Shown in pieces: positions 51,797-61,764 of a stretch of 64,000 nucleotides of DNA. A program made the translations under genes and the position numbers. The DNA is taken from NCBI GenBank assembly GCA_022539475.1, contig VCMS01000007.1:355496-419495 (forward strand). Direction: 5' to 3'. The number at the start of each line of letters is the position of its first letter. Position 1 is the stretch's first letter. The notes under the pieces are model-generated. The model was given only the letters and a program-made list of their open reading frames with translations. It searched no databases and was not told where the DNA came from. The DNA comes from Gracilaria domingensis. Its lineage: Eukaryota > Rhodophyta > Florideophyceae > Gracilariales > Gracilariaceae.

Positions 51797-53714
51797 GCCC
51801 CGTGCGCCGCGCGCCGCGCGCCGCCAAAAGGCGCATAGGCCTACATAGACGCGCTTGCGTGATCATGTAGTGTCATCATCGTGCACCGCCGCAAGCACAA
51901 TTTGGCGCTTTTTGGCTTACGCTTTGAGCCTTACGCTTTGGGGTTGGAGGCGTGGCAAGCCTTGCCTCGACGAGAGCCCGTTGACGCGGCTGCGCGCACT
52001 GCTGCTCCGCGTGCGTCCGAGAAGCAACTGAGAGTTGGGGCTGAGCCGGCGCGCTGGTGAAAATATGGCGCGCCGCGACGTGCGACGGAGCACGTAGGCG
52101 TTGCCGCCGGTACCAGTCGTTTGGCCAAGCGCAGCGCGCTTGAACGCACTTGGCGCCGTTTTTGTTCTCACAGGTTTTTCGCCTACCCACGGTAAGCAAA
52201 AAAGACAGCTTTTGGAAACACCATTATTAAAATCAAACGCGCCACATGATGCACCCTCCTTGTCGTTGTTTCGCCCTCCATGCATGAGACTTGCGCTTTG
52301 AATCATGCCTTGTTGAGCGTTCGTCAACAGCGAGCTGCGAGCCTCGCCGCGCGCGCACCCCTGTACCTTTGGGGGGCAACTGCATTGCTCAGCCTCGAGA
52401 AGGCTTGGCGCTTGAGGTCAGGGAATATGAAGATGCTTGTACTTTCCCCCCTCTCTAGCGTCCCTTGGTTGAACGTTGCGCATCGTGTATGTATCTAAAA
52501 GTTGGCCGTTAACAAGCTTTTGTAGCGGATATATCTCGTTGCGCTGGACGTCACTGTTGCATTCGAGACTTGTCAATTGTCGAATACATACCTTTTTCCT
52601 TTTAGCCCAAATTCATCGTTGAGAGTCGTCGCTCAAGTGCAGCCCGTCACGTGACCGCCCCTTTTAAACACGCTTGGGAGCTGATATATGTGATCATAAA
52701 ACATATTTGCTGCATTTTCGAGCATTCCGCTTGAATGATTTAAAACAAAAAGTGGAAAAGGGAAAAACCAAAAGCAAGTTAACCTGCTCTCACGACTTGG
52801 TTTCCAAACGTGCGGTCGTCACTTCACGCCCACAGCCGCCAATCGTCTACAAGGGTATCTTGCGCAACACACAAGATAAGATATGCAAGTTACAGTGGCT
52901 TGCTGAAAAGCCCACAATGACTCTAGCACAATAATGCCCGAGAAGATGTATCTACCTTCGTACCAACAACCGCCAACAGCGGCGTACCAACGCTACGAAA
53001 CTTGTCCCACCAACATACGCGAGCGAGAAACCTTCTGCTCGGTCCTAATAAGCGCCACACATTTCATTCACGGACTCGGACATCACATGCCGTGCTACAC
53101 CATCCTTCCTCACCCTTTTAGAAATCATGCCGCCTACCCCCCCCCCCCCGTCAGTGACGAATCTCAGTCGAGACCATCATAGTGCGCACTCAGCACTGCT
53201 GATTCAGCAGCTCCCGTGTGTGGTCGGCTACAATAAAACGTCACCGACATCCCGAGCCGCACATCTCCGTTCGTAAATGATATTGCGATAAATCATAGTG
53301 TCATACTACTAGCTTTATTAACTTGTGTAGCAACGCTGTCGGCCCGTATCTCTAGTATCTCTGTTACACCGTACCCCTGAACCCTTGGTAACCTTCTAAC
53401 CCTTGAAAACTCGGCCGTGGCTTTGCGGCGCAGCTCCGCCAACTTTGTTGTCGCGTTTGTTTGATCATGGCGCACGGATGCTGTGAGCGGCTCACGGTGA
53501 TGACAGCCTAGTCATGATTAGTCATGACAACTTGTCATTGACAAGTACTCGCGTAAATTGATCCCAGAGCCACATTTTCAGATTTCGGCTCAAAACCTGA
53601 CCTTTTCTCCTCATTCCACACAAGCAAACCTATCAAGCTTGATCCGTCGTAGAGACGCCCCTGTCCCTTTCAACAACAATCTCTTCCCTGTTCGCAATCG
53701 CCTTCTTCAAAACA

Positions 53715-54728
53715 ATGGTTTCATCGCAACCCGCCAAACAAAACGTCCCAGAAAATGCGCCACCTACCTGCCCAGGCACCGACTCTGACTCCGCCGGCAA
53801 GTCCAACGCCTGCGTCGGCTGTCCCAACCAGACCGCGTGCGCGTCGGGTACAGCCTCCACCCAAGCCGACCAGGACGCCATCGCCATAGCCCGTCGTCTG
53901 AAGTACCCCATCCGCCACAAGATCCTTGTCTTATCTGGGAAGGGAGGCGTGGGAAAAAGTACCATCTCAGCACAATTAGCGCTTTGTCTTGCCGCACAAG
54001 GCTTTCAAGTAGGTCTCTTGGACGTCGATGTATGCGGGCCTAGTATTCCTCACATGTTGGGTGTTGCAGGTGAGGAAGTGCGGATGAGCGCTTCTGGATG
54101 GAGTCCTGTTTACGTGGAGGAGAACCTGGCTTTGATGAGTATTGGTTTTATGTTGTCCAATCGCGATGATGCCGTAATATGGAGGGGTGCCAGGAAAACT
54201 GGCTTGATTAAGCAGTTTTTAAGGGATGTCGATTGGGGAGAATTGGATTATCTTATCGTTGATTCCCCGCCTGGAACGAGCGATGAGCATATTTCTTTGG
54301 TTCAGATGATGAGGCAATGCGACGTTGATGGCGCTGTGATTGTCACCACCCCTCAAGAAGTATCTCTACTGGATGTAAGAAAGGAAATCAACTTTTGCAG
54401 GAAGAGTGATACTCCAGTGCTAGGAGTTGTAGAAAATATGGCTGGCTTTGTGTGCGAGCATTGCAAGCACTGCACGGATATATTCTTCCCGAGCAGTGGT
54501 GGTGCTTTGACCATGTGTAAAGAAATGGACGTTCGGCACTTGGGAAAGATTCCTTTGGACCCTGCTGTATCAAAGGCGTCAGAGATGGGAAAGAGTGTTT
54601 TCGAAGACGGACAGTCGGCGGGTGTCAAGGCTTTGAAGAGCATGGTTGAAAAGATCAGATGTGCTGTTGGAGATGGAGGTGCCGATGGAAAAGGTGATGG
54701 CGAAGCAGAAGGTTCCGAGACAAGCTAA
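53715..54728 (+). CDS. NBP35: Cytosolic Fe-S cluster scaffold NBP35/NUBP1
   Basis: 337 residues. NBP35 is the P-loop NTPase scaffold of the cytosolic iron-sulfur assembly pathway. The N-terminal 4Fe-4S motif is intact: Cys19, Cys33, Cys36 and Cys42 (C-x13-C-x2-C-x5-C, within [11 protein letters not shown]). The Mrp-type deviant Walker A GKGGVGKS is at 75-82, followed by [18 protein letters not shown], then [17 protein letters not shown]. The bridging cysteines are in [13 protein letters not shown]. The tail is Gly/Asp-rich. The start is the first ATG and gives the correct family N-terminus. The N-terminal Cys motif separates it from CFD1. A plastid relative, HCF101, lies 4 kb away. Confidence 0.95.
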   Translation: MVSSQPAKQNVPENAPPTCPGTDSDSAGKSNACVGCPNQTACASGTASTQADQDAIAIARRLKYPIRHKILVLSGKGGVGKSTISAQLALCLAAQGFQVGLLDVDVCGPSIPHMLGVAGEEVRMSASGWSPVYVEENLALMSIGFMLSNRDDAVIWRGARKTGLIKQFLRDVDWGELDYLIVDSPPGTSDEHISLVQMMRQCDVDGAVIVTTPQEVSLLDVRKEINFCRKSDTPVLGVVENMAGFVCEHCKHCTDIFFPSSGGALTMCKEMDVRHLGKIPLDPAVSKASEMGKSVFEDGQSAGVKALKSMVEKIRCAVGDGGADGKGDGEAEGSETS

Positions 54729-54766
54729 CTTTGTTTTTATTATCAATCAGTTCTAAAGGAGTCGAC

Positions 54767-54943
54767 ATGCCTTTCCGCTACGTGTACAAGAACATTTACG
54801 CGTGCGCCTCTATTGCTGGTGAAGCTTCTATCACCGTGCTGTCCGACGTTGCAAAGTGCGAAGGTAGAAACGAGCGGAAATACGTGGTGCAGTTGCATAG
54901 CGATCCAAATGTGAAGCAGTTACCGGCTGTGGTTCATCCATGA
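54767..54943 (+). CDS. Hypothetical 58-residue protein (uncertain)
   Basis: A short frame 38 nt after the NBP35 stop, with ATG 54767. Its codons end mostly in C or G like nearby genes, and the product (MPFRYVYKNIYACASIAGEA, ending VKQLPAVVHP) has no low-complexity bias. It is not recognised. It may be a small gene, an alternative 3' exon of NBP35 or chance. Confidence 0.25.
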   Translation: MPFRYVYKNIYACASIAGEASITVLSDVAKCEGRNERKYVVQLHSDPNVKQLPAVVHP

Positions 54944-55156
54944 CACGGTCTGCAGCGCAACGATGTTCGAGTGTACAAGGTACGGCATTGACGACTTACT
55001 TATGACAGAAGTACGAATGACGCAATGATGAAGACAGGTTGCATTACATGGTTAGGCGGTTCATCGGCGACACTAGAGGAAAACAGAAGAACAAATGATG
55101 ACACAAGAACAGAGAGAGGTTGAGACATGAGCAGGCAGCGACGGCGTCGAGAGTGC

Positions 55157-55615
55157 TCAAGACAGCGGAAGGTTTGCGTATCTTCTCTTGGCGAGCTTGA
55201 GGAATGTCTCGCGGTCGTTCCAAAGCTGCGCAGCCTGGTTGTTCAGCGGCGAGTCGTTGTTGGGGGTATCCAGCAAACCTTGGATGGAAAGCAACAGCGT
55301 GGACACAGTATAGGTGGGACTCCACCTTTCCTTGAGAATATCGAGGCAGATGTTTCCGCTCATGTCAATGTTGGGGTGAAAGATGGGCGTCTCAAACTTG
55401 ACGGTCGGGGCGGTATGCGGGTAAGCGGCGGGAAAGGTCAAGTCCAGAGAGAATTGCATGCCGGCATACACACTGGATTGTTCCGGACTGATGGTGCCTT
55501 TCCAGCACAGGAGGTTATCGGCATTTGGAAACGCGGAGATGCCAGGAATGGGGTCCATCATGAGCCCCATCAAGTCGGACTGCAGTCGCTTCGTAACCTG
55601 TGCGGGAGCGGCCAT
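55157..55615 (-). CDS. UBE2C: Ubiquitin-conjugating enzyme E2 C (APC/C-specific)
   Basis: 152 residues from ATG 55615; an ATG 18 nt upstream is possible. UBE2C/UbcH10 charges the anaphase-promoting complex for cyclin and securin destruction. The sequence tracks UBE2C closely: VTKRLQSDLMGLMMDP then GISAFPNADNLLCWKGTI, the region distinguishing this E2. YPHTAPTVKFETPIFHPNID then MSGNICLDILKERWSPTYTV carry the catalytic Cys in GNICLDIL and the upstream HPN. LLSIQGLLDTPNNDSPLNNQ closes the domain. It diverges from a kinesin-6 gene across 570 nt, so two late-mitotic genes may share a promoter. Confidence 0.93.
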   Translation of the reverse strand: MAAPAQVTKRLQSDLMGLMMDPIPGISAFPNADNLLCWKGTISPEQSSVYAGMQFSLDLTFPAAYPHTAPTVKFETPIFHPNIDMSGNICLDILKERWSPTYTVSTLLLSIQGLLDTPNNDSPLNNQAAQLWNDRETFLKLAKRRYANLPLS

Positions 55616-56182
55616 GATGCTGAAGCAGGCCAAAATTGAACAAACAACGAAAGTGCAGGGAGGAGAGAGAGAGAGCGAACAGCAGACCGAGACGGGGTTC
55701 TCAAAGTTTAGGGATCAAGGTGCAGTCGCCCGCCCTCGCTCCGCGCCGCGCTTTGTAGCGAAGTGCGCGCGCGGTCACACGGCCGTAACGAATCATCGTA
55801 CACGCGGCCGCGCCTCAACTCACGGCCGTTACACACGGCCGCGTGGCGGAGCTGGGCGGATCGCGCTGCGCGCTGCGCACAACCGCCGATGCGCAATGAG
55901 TGTGGCGCGACGTGGACGCGGTGGCGTCCGCTGATTGGCGCGTCTGACGTGGCCGTTACGAGATGTTTATGCTCGTCGCGTCTGAGTGGACCGTTTCGCG
56001 TGGGGAGCGCAGCGCTGCGCGCGTAGCCGTCATTCGGGCGTCATGCGGGCGCGCTGGTGGACGTTGCTCGCTCGCGCTGCGTCGCTGCCGATTTGACTAT
56101 GCGCTGATTTCGGCCGCTTTCATCTTCGCCGCCGTGATTCATCGCAAGGTGCCGTGCTTCCTCGTCTTGACCTCGAGAAGCG
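55616..56182. promoter_or_regulatory. Divergent promoter, UBE2C / kinesin-6, with repeated AACGGCC-type motifs
   Basis: GC-rich 567-nt spacer. It holds CACGGCCGTAACG (about 55778-55790), CACGGCCGTTAC (55821-55832) and TGGCCGTTACG (55950-55960). Read on the minus strand, the latter two contain TAACGGCC and the first TTACGGCC. ATTGG, an inverted CCAAT box, is at 55934-55938. The AACGG core matches the plant MSA element bound by three-repeat MYBs at G2/M; function here is inferred. No TATA box seen. Confidence 0.5.
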
Positions 56183-58459
56183 ATGCTTCCACAGGCTGGT
56201 ACCATGCGCTTGGCCACTGACGCGCGTGTGAAGCAAGTCGTGCGCAGCTTGAGCTTTGCCCCCACCCCCGCACCGGAGCGCCCGCCCGCGCGGCAGCCGA
56301 GCACCTTCGTGCTGCCAGACGAGCGCCCTATCGCTGACTCTGATGACCGTGATGACAATGAGATCCAGGTCATTCTCAGGATCCGGCCGCTGCGACCCTC
56401 TGAGAGGAATGAACCTACCTGTATTCTGCCATTCAAATCCGGCAGAAAGGTGCTGCGTATTCGTCCTACTATCAAGGCGAATCATCAGCCATCTGTCAAG
56501 AATGCTGGATATGCTGCGTTTAAATTTACCGACGTTTTTGATGAGCAGTGTACGCAGGACCAAATCTTTGAGACTACTGCGCTTCCAATGGTTGCTGACT
56601 TGTTCCGAGGAGAGAGTGGCGTCGTTCTTGCATACGGTGTCACGTGTAGCGGCAAGACGTGGACCATTCAGGGAGATCATACCCATCCGGGAATCTTGCC
56701 GCGTGCGCTTGACGTCATTGTCAACTCCATCGCTAAGGCCAAGGGGAAGGGTCTGATGCAGGACACTCAGGTCAGTCATGACGTCGCCTTGCTTACTGAC
56801 GGTCATTTCAGACGGAGACGACGACGAGTCAAGCAGCCGTTGGAGAAGAAAGTTCACGACTCTAACTATATCCCTATTGACCCTGACAATGAGTATCATA
56901 TATTCGCGTCATATATTGAGGTGTATCAGGAAAAATGCTACGACTTGTTTGACCATCGTTCGGGAGGTGCCGATGATTTCCACCATGACGTCAAGCAAGA
57001 ATCTATGCTCTTCCCGAATGCTTCTGGTACCGCCTCCCTGTACAACGCATCCCATCGACAGGTGCCAAAGAGACCAGCACTCAAGCTCAAGGGTGATTAT
57101 AACGGAGATGTACAAGCTGATGGCAAGAAGGAAGTTCAGATCAACTCACGTGCCGATATTGACCGTCTGCTGGAGTTCGGGAAGCAGAATCGAACTGTGG
57201 CCCACACCAATGCAAACGAGCACAGTTCTCGCAGTCATGCCATCTTCATGATCACGCTCAAACAAAGTAGACAAGTGCCGTGTGACGGAGCACCTGGCTT
57301 CAAGACATTGGTCACCACATCCCAACTGCAAATCGTGGACCTGGCTGGAAGCGAGCGAACATCACGAACGAATAACAGTGCAGACAGGGTTAAGGAAGCA
57401 AAGCATATCAACACGTCGTTGATGAATCTTGGAAGATGTCTTACTGACCTACGCCGGAATCAATTACGAGCAAAACAAGATCCTACCGCCAAACCAAAGC
57501 CCGTGCCATTCAGATGTAGTAGTCTCACAAGACTTTTGCAAGATAGCTTGACATCTGGGCGCGCTGCGTTGATTGTGAACGTTTCCCCCGTGTTGCGTGA
57601 TGCTGATGAAACGATTCAAGCGCTTCGTTCTGCTAGCATTGCTCGGCAAATAAGAGTATCCGCCTCGAGAAAGCGATCCGTTTTAACAGATCGAACAAAT
57701 CTAATGCAAACTCAAATAGGAACAAATGGAAACCCCCAAAAGTCATCAAATGGTGAGCTGATCCTTGAAAACCAGTCTTCTCTTCGAAGATCAAAGCGAG
57801 TACAGTTCAAACAATTAGACACACCACAATCAGTTGACATCAAGGGAAGATTGCGACATCCCGACCAGTACGTGCTTAAGGCTGAGTACATCGTATCTCA
57901 GAAGAACTTGAAGACTGCCAAGGAAGAGAATGAGGAACTGCGAACGAGGGTGGCTGAAGTCGAGAAAGAGATCAGAATTCTGAAAGGAGAGCTTGAGGAA
58001 TCAATTCTTGAAGCTAATGCCGATAGAAAAGAAGCCGACGGACTATTTGAAGAGAACCTGAAACTGAAGGAGCGTCTTGTAGATGCGGAAACAAGATTTC
58101 GCACGGCCGAAGTAATACTGCGGGATGAGATTGCAACGGAGGCAGAAAAAATTATAAAGGAAGTGCAAGAGCAATACGAACGCAGAATTCGCGACCAAGA
58201 AGATCGGCATCTTCGTGAGATTTCGCAGGATCAAGAAAATCGAAGACGAGTGGATGAAGTTACGCGACGACTGGCTCGGGCATCCCTTGCCGCTTTTGAC
58301 GGAATTGCACTGAACTTCCCGAGTAATCAAGACGATGATCGCGATGAGACTTGTGAGGAACTGTCCGACTCTGATTTTGATAGCGAACGTCTAGATGACG
58401 AAGACCTTGTTGACGAGGAGGAAGACTTCGAAGAGCAAAGTGAGGATGACCAAACGTAG
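56183..58459 (+). CDS. Kinesin-6 family motor protein (KIF20/KIF23-like)
   Basis: 758 residues from ATG 56183, no intron. Kinesin-6 motors organise the central spindle in cytokinesis. Motor domain about 60-490: IQVILRIRPLRP, P-loop AYGVTCSGKTWT (about 150-161), switch I NEHSSRSH (345-352), switch II DLAGSER (386-392), INTSLMNLGRCLTDLR, and PFRCSSLTRLLQDSL. Two insertions, about 190-235 and 255-315, and the motif LLEFGKQNRTVAHTNANEHS favour kinesin-6. The P-loop has Cys where most kinesins have Gly. After a basic neck (RKRSVLTDR; RRSKRVQF) comes a coiled coil (about 570-700) and a very acidic tail (DEEDFEEQSEDD). An alternative ATG is 21 nt downstream. Confidence 0.88.
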   Translation: MLPQAGTMRLATDARVKQVVRSLSFAPTPAPERPPARQPSTFVLPDERPIADSDDRDDNEIQVILRIRPLRPSERNEPTCILPFKSGRKVLRIRPTIKANHQPSVKNAGYAAFKFTDVFDEQCTQDQIFETTALPMVADLFRGESGVVLAYGVTCSGKTWTIQGDHTHPGILPRALDVIVNSIAKAKGKGLMQDTQVSHDVALLTDGHFRRRRRRVKQPLEKKVHDSNYIPIDPDNEYHIFASYIEVYQEKCYDLFDHRSGGADDFHHDVKQESMLFPNASGTASLYNASHRQVPKRPALKLKGDYNGDVQADGKKEVQINSRADIDRLLEFGKQNRTVAHTNANEHSSRSHAIFMITLKQSRQVPCDGAPGFKTLVTTSQLQIVDLAGSERTSRTNNSADRVKEAKHINTSLMNLGRCLTDLRRNQLRAKQDPTAKPKPVPFRCSSLTRLLQDSLTSGRAALIVNVSPVLRDADETIQALRSASIARQIRVSASRKRSVLTDRTNLMQTQIGTNGNPQKSSNGELILENQSSLRRSKRVQFKQLDTPQSVDIKGRLRHPDQYVLKAEYIVSQKNLKTAKEENEELRTRVAEVEKEIRILKGELEESILEANADRKEADGLFEENLKLKERLVDAETRFRTAEVILRDEIATEAEKIIKEVQEQYERRIRDQEDRHLREISQDQENRRRVDEVTRRLARASLAAFDGIALNFPSNQDDDRDETCEELSDSDFDSERLDDEDLVDEEEDFEEQSEDDQT

Positions 58460-58617
58460 ACGGGTTTTCCTGTTATCCATCAATAAAGAAATAACAAGAG
58501 CTAAAGCAAACACATAATAGCACTGTCCCTTTCATCACCTTCGTCGCTGAGATTCTTCAGCAAAAAACTTGCAAACTCCATCTGGTTCATGGAGTGAGCC
58601 GCAGTGAAGAAACCAAC

Positions 58618-60192
58618 CTACGACCCAGTTGAAGCTCCTACCGCTCTCCTTCCTTCCTCAACCTGTGAAGGGCTTCCATTACCCAAATTCTCCCAGTCTT
58701 CTACAAACCTGGAGTAGGGGTAGAGACTGGGATGGCCGTCACTCCAGGTAACAGAAAGTGCATAGTTTCCAACGGGACTCATACTCTTAGGTGTCACATC
58801 CTCCGGCACATCTTCCGGTTTCAGTCGTACTCGTCCCGTCATTTCGTCAACACAAAGCGCACATCGACATTGTCGACGAAGAGTAGCAGGCCAGACGCGT
58901 TGCTCATGCTCGGAATTTGGCTTTCGCACGACAATGAAACCGGAATCTTCGTCAAATGTTACTTCAGGAATTCTAGAGCCTCCAAACTTAATCTTTGCCA
59001 CTTCCCGTACGACAGCGGAAGCTATTTTGCCATACTCTTCAGCGATGAGAGAGTTGGGATTAGCGATGACGTATGGAATTCCAATATCGCTCTTTTCCGA
59101 TAGCTCTGCATCAATTGGCATTGAAAAGGAATTTAGCAACCCGTATTGCTCGACAATACGTTCCTTGTGCCCTTTTCCGAAAATGAAGTGTTGCTTGTTC
59201 GTATCAGGTGCGACAAAGTATGCCATGTTCTCCACGACAGCAATACTTGGGACACTAACTTTGTCAAACATATCAATGCCTTTTACAACATCCACAAACG
59301 ACAGGCGTTGAGGTGTTGTAACAATAACCGCAGCGGTGAGGTTAACTATCTGGCTAAGTGTTAGTTGGATATCGCCTGTCCCGGGTGGCATGTCAATGAT
59401 AAGATAGTCCAGAGCGCCCCATTGGGTGGTGGTGAGAAGTTGATTAAGAACGTTGGCAATCATTGGACCCCTCATGATGGCAGAATCTGGATTGACATAT
59501 CCAAATGACATTAGCTTCACTCCCTCGCATGTAAGCGGTTGAATTCGACCATCTGCAAACTGAACTGCCCTGTCATCAGGCTCTACTAACGTTGGGAGAC
59601 TTGGGCCATAAATGTCAGCATCCATGATTCCAACACGAGCCCCTCGGCGAGAAAGCGCAAAAGCAAGATTCACAGCTGTGGTGCTCTTTCCTACACCACC
59701 TTTGCAGCTCGCAACGGCTACAATCGCGTTCACGTAATCCAAGACGCCTGTTCCTGTGGTGGACTGCTGAGAGAACTCAGAAGCTGTCATTACGACATTA
59801 GCTCGACCAACCCAATCCAAACTCTCCGCAAGGCGTTTGCAGTCCGCTTGAAACGCGTCCTTAATGGGGCACGCTGGGGTGGTAAGCTCTACTTTGAATG
59901 AAACGTCAAAAATTCCAGGCATGGCTTGCACAGGTTGCAAGTCGATATCCTTGATAAAACCGAGTGAGACAATGTTCTGATGCAAGTCAGGATCGATTAT
60001 CTGTGATAAAACATCCAACAGAGCTTGTTTCCGATCCGTATCGGTGCTCGGCATACAGGCGGCGGGAACATTACGACAGCGGTAGCGTTTTCGAAAGGCT
60101 CCTTTCGAGAGTGGGCGAACGGAAGTGCATGGAAAAGGAGCAGTGCCTACAAAAGTTTTGCAATAAGTAAACGGTTGCGCTACGAAGGCCAT
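58618..60192 (-). CDS. HCF101: Plastid Fe-S scaffold HCF101 (Mrp-type ATPase)
   Basis: 524 residues. In chloroplasts HCF101 assembles 4Fe-4S clusters for photosystem I and ferredoxin-thioredoxin reductase. The N-terminus MAFVAQPFTYCKTF and ~35 basic residues form a transit peptide. A MIP18/DUF59 domain (about 55-140) includes TTPACPIKDAF with the conserved Cys. The Mrp ATPase domain follows: [45 protein letters not shown], and DYLIIDMPPGTGDIQLTLSQ. The C-terminal DUF971 domain has a CRCALC cluster and GNYALSVTWSDGHPSLYPY. This three-domain order is diagnostic for HCF101. The position after VVENM, Cys in plant HCF101 as I recall it, is Ala here (see findings). The start is the first ATG, giving a canonical red-algal leader. 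Confidence 0.93.
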   Translation of the reverse strand: MAFVAQPFTYCKTFVGTAPFPCTSVRPLSKGAFRKRYRCRNVPAACMPSTDTDRKQALLDVLSQIIDPDLHQNIVSLGFIKDIDLQPVQAMPGIFDVSFKVELTTPACPIKDAFQADCKRLAESLDWVGRANVVMTASEFSQQSTTGTGVLDYVNAIVAVASCKGGVGKSTTAVNLAFALSRRGARVGIMDADIYGPSLPTLVEPDDRAVQFADGRIQPLTCEGVKLMSFGYVNPDSAIMRGPMIANVLNQLLTTTQWGALDYLIIDMPPGTGDIQLTLSQIVNLTAAVIVTTPQRLSFVDVVKGIDMFDKVSVPSIAVVENMAYFVAPDTNKQHFIFGKGHKERIVEQYGLLNSFSMPIDAELSEKSDIGIPYVIANPNSLIAEEYGKIASAVVREVAKIKFGGSRIPEVTFDEDSGFIVVRKPNSEHEQRVWPATLRRQCRCALCVDEMTGRVRLKPEDVPEDVTPKSMSPVGNYALSVTWSDGHPSLYPYSRFVEDWENLGNGSPSQVEEGRRAVGASTGS

Positions 60193-60877
60193 GGTGACGG
60201 AACCTGAGGCAAAGATTGCAGCGGAGCAGAGTGGGCTATAAGAATAATCTTGAATCTACTAAGGTGCAGGTATCGTCGGATTTCGTTTATGGGCGCGATT
60301 GTAGTTTCTGGTTCGGTGCGAATATCTTTGAGATCCGACTTTGATCTGACTCCGGGTGGCACGTGGCATATCTGTACGGCTCTGAACAGCGCTCCGCGCG
60401 TATCCGTATCTACACGTAGTACGTGTCACGTACATCTTGGTTTATACCATCCGAAGACTTCATTCCGAAAGGTCTTAACAACAGCGATGTGTTCAAGTCA
60501 AACTGGTTGCCTCTATCAGAATTGACCAGTGTAGCATAATTCAGTCGTTTATCGCGATGAATTGCGAGCCCTCTGATCAGAGACTTGGCCCTGCTGGGTT
60601 TCACCTTGACATTTTCCTCGAGAAGTATTCCATGCAATTCATTCAAGAGATTCCATTCCTATCGGGGTGCGTTTCTCACATACTTGAATTTCCCAATATC
60701 TGAAATGGCTTCATTGGGCGTTATAAGAGCAACTTCTGCTCGGTCTCCCGCTCCGAGCATGATAGAAGTCTTTCACACGAAGAAACCAAAGGAAGTCGAT
60801 CAGTCTCTTTTGTTTTGACCAGTGTCTCCGAAAGCAGCGCTTTGGACTTTGATTCTCCCTTATCGACCGATTTTACT
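60193..60877. other. Divergent spacer, HCF101 / small membrane protein
   Basis: About 0.7 kb, mixed composition, presumed promoters for both genes. No TATA box or gene seen. Confidence 0.45.
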
Positions 60878-61516
60878 ATGGACAGCGAGGAACTCAAGAA
60901 CATTGACAAGACTGTAGAGCCTATCCATTTCGCAGTTCACGAGTTTGTCGACGCAATCGCCGAAGAATACATCGTGTACCCCGTTGAGCGAATCAAAGAA
61001 AAGACCGCCAGGGAAGCTATCCAGGTGTTTCGAAACGCTTGTGCTGATGCTCTAGAAGCTGTCGAAAATTGGAAAGATAAAGAGCGCGCAAGCCTTTTGA
61101 AAAAGGCAATTATAGTGGTCAAGGAAGAAAACGAAAGCGATATAATGTTGTATGAAAAGACGTTGGCCAAGTTTTATGAACGCAAGAAGCAGTACGAGAA
61201 ATGCAGCGCATTGACGAGGAATTTGCTATCTCCGCGAGCCAAGTCTAGAGATAAGGTGTGGGATGAGGAAGCTGTGGCCACTTACCCTGAGATGAATTGC
61301 ATGATATTGTGTTTCATTCTTTTTGGTCTTCTTTTGGTTGCATGGATGCTTAGCTACTTTCGCGTGGGTGATGCGGAAGATATCAGAGGAAGATATGTAT
61401 TCCGTAGGAACGGGCCATCAACAGATAATCATTGTGATGTTCTGGGCTTCTGTCAGATTCCCATGATTATCAAGAATGTCGTTTCTGTTGAGGACTTCGA
61501 TAAGGGTGAACTTTAG
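60878..61516 (+). CDS. Hypothetical single-span membrane protein, 212 residues
   Basis: From ATG 60878 (MDSEELKNIDKTVEPIHFAV). Residues 1-135 are charged and helical, with a likely coiled coil around EKTLAKFYERKKQYEKCSAL. One strong transmembrane segment, NCMILCFILFGLLLVAWMLSYF (about 140-161), is followed by a ~50-residue tail ending VEDFDKGEL. The frame extends upstream 21 codons without another ATG. I do not recognise the family. The layout (long helical domain, single anchor, short tail) would suit a membrane-tethered adaptor, but that is speculative. Confidence 0.6.
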   Translation: MDSEELKNIDKTVEPIHFAVHEFVDAIAEEYIVYPVERIKEKTAREAIQVFRNACADALEAVENWKDKERASLLKKAIIVVKEENESDIMLYEKTLAKFYERKKQYEKCSALTRNLLSPRAKSRDKVWDEEAVATYPEMNCMILCFILFGLLLVAWMLSYFRVGDAEDIRGRYVFRRNGPSTDNHCDVLGFCQIPMIIKNVVSVEDFDKGEL

Positions 61517-61764
61517 CTTAGAAAAGTTTTCAGCCTAACTTCATATCTGCTTATTGCTGAATTATTAACTTACCTTCGTAACTGGATAAACCTTGGTATC
61601 TAAGTTTAAGTTTAAGATTCTTCATCGAAATGCTCGTTCATGCGCACCAAATAGAAAACCGAGTACACTCTACGCCGATACATACCGCAAGCACTTGCTC
61701 AAGGGCAATCTGTTTTGATCAGCGTACCAAGGGTAATGGTCACAAGAGTAAATGTGTAGAGCCT

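Larger units (their letters stand above)
50537..53714. other. Long GC-rich to mixed intergenic region without a recognised gene
   Basis: About 3.2 kb upstream of both HAUS6 (minus) and NBP35 (plus). The 50.6-51.9 kb part is extremely GC-rich with G-runs (about 50640-50700), a CG dinucleotide run and a C-run; open frames there are compositional. From about 52.2 to 53.7 kb composition is mixed, with another C-run near 53136-53149. A plus ORF at 52934-53182 (82 codons) has no recognisable similarity. E2F-like TTTGGCGC occurs near 51901. Confidence 0.45.

Noticed and set aside
50709-52327. Numerous 60-136 codon frames in the HAUS6-NBP35 gap
   Set aside because: They overlap in up to five frames and have compositional translations; the region is a GC-rich island.
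52934-53182. 82-codon plus ORF before NBP35
   Set aside because: Ends in a C-run and has no similarity; likely part of the promoter region.
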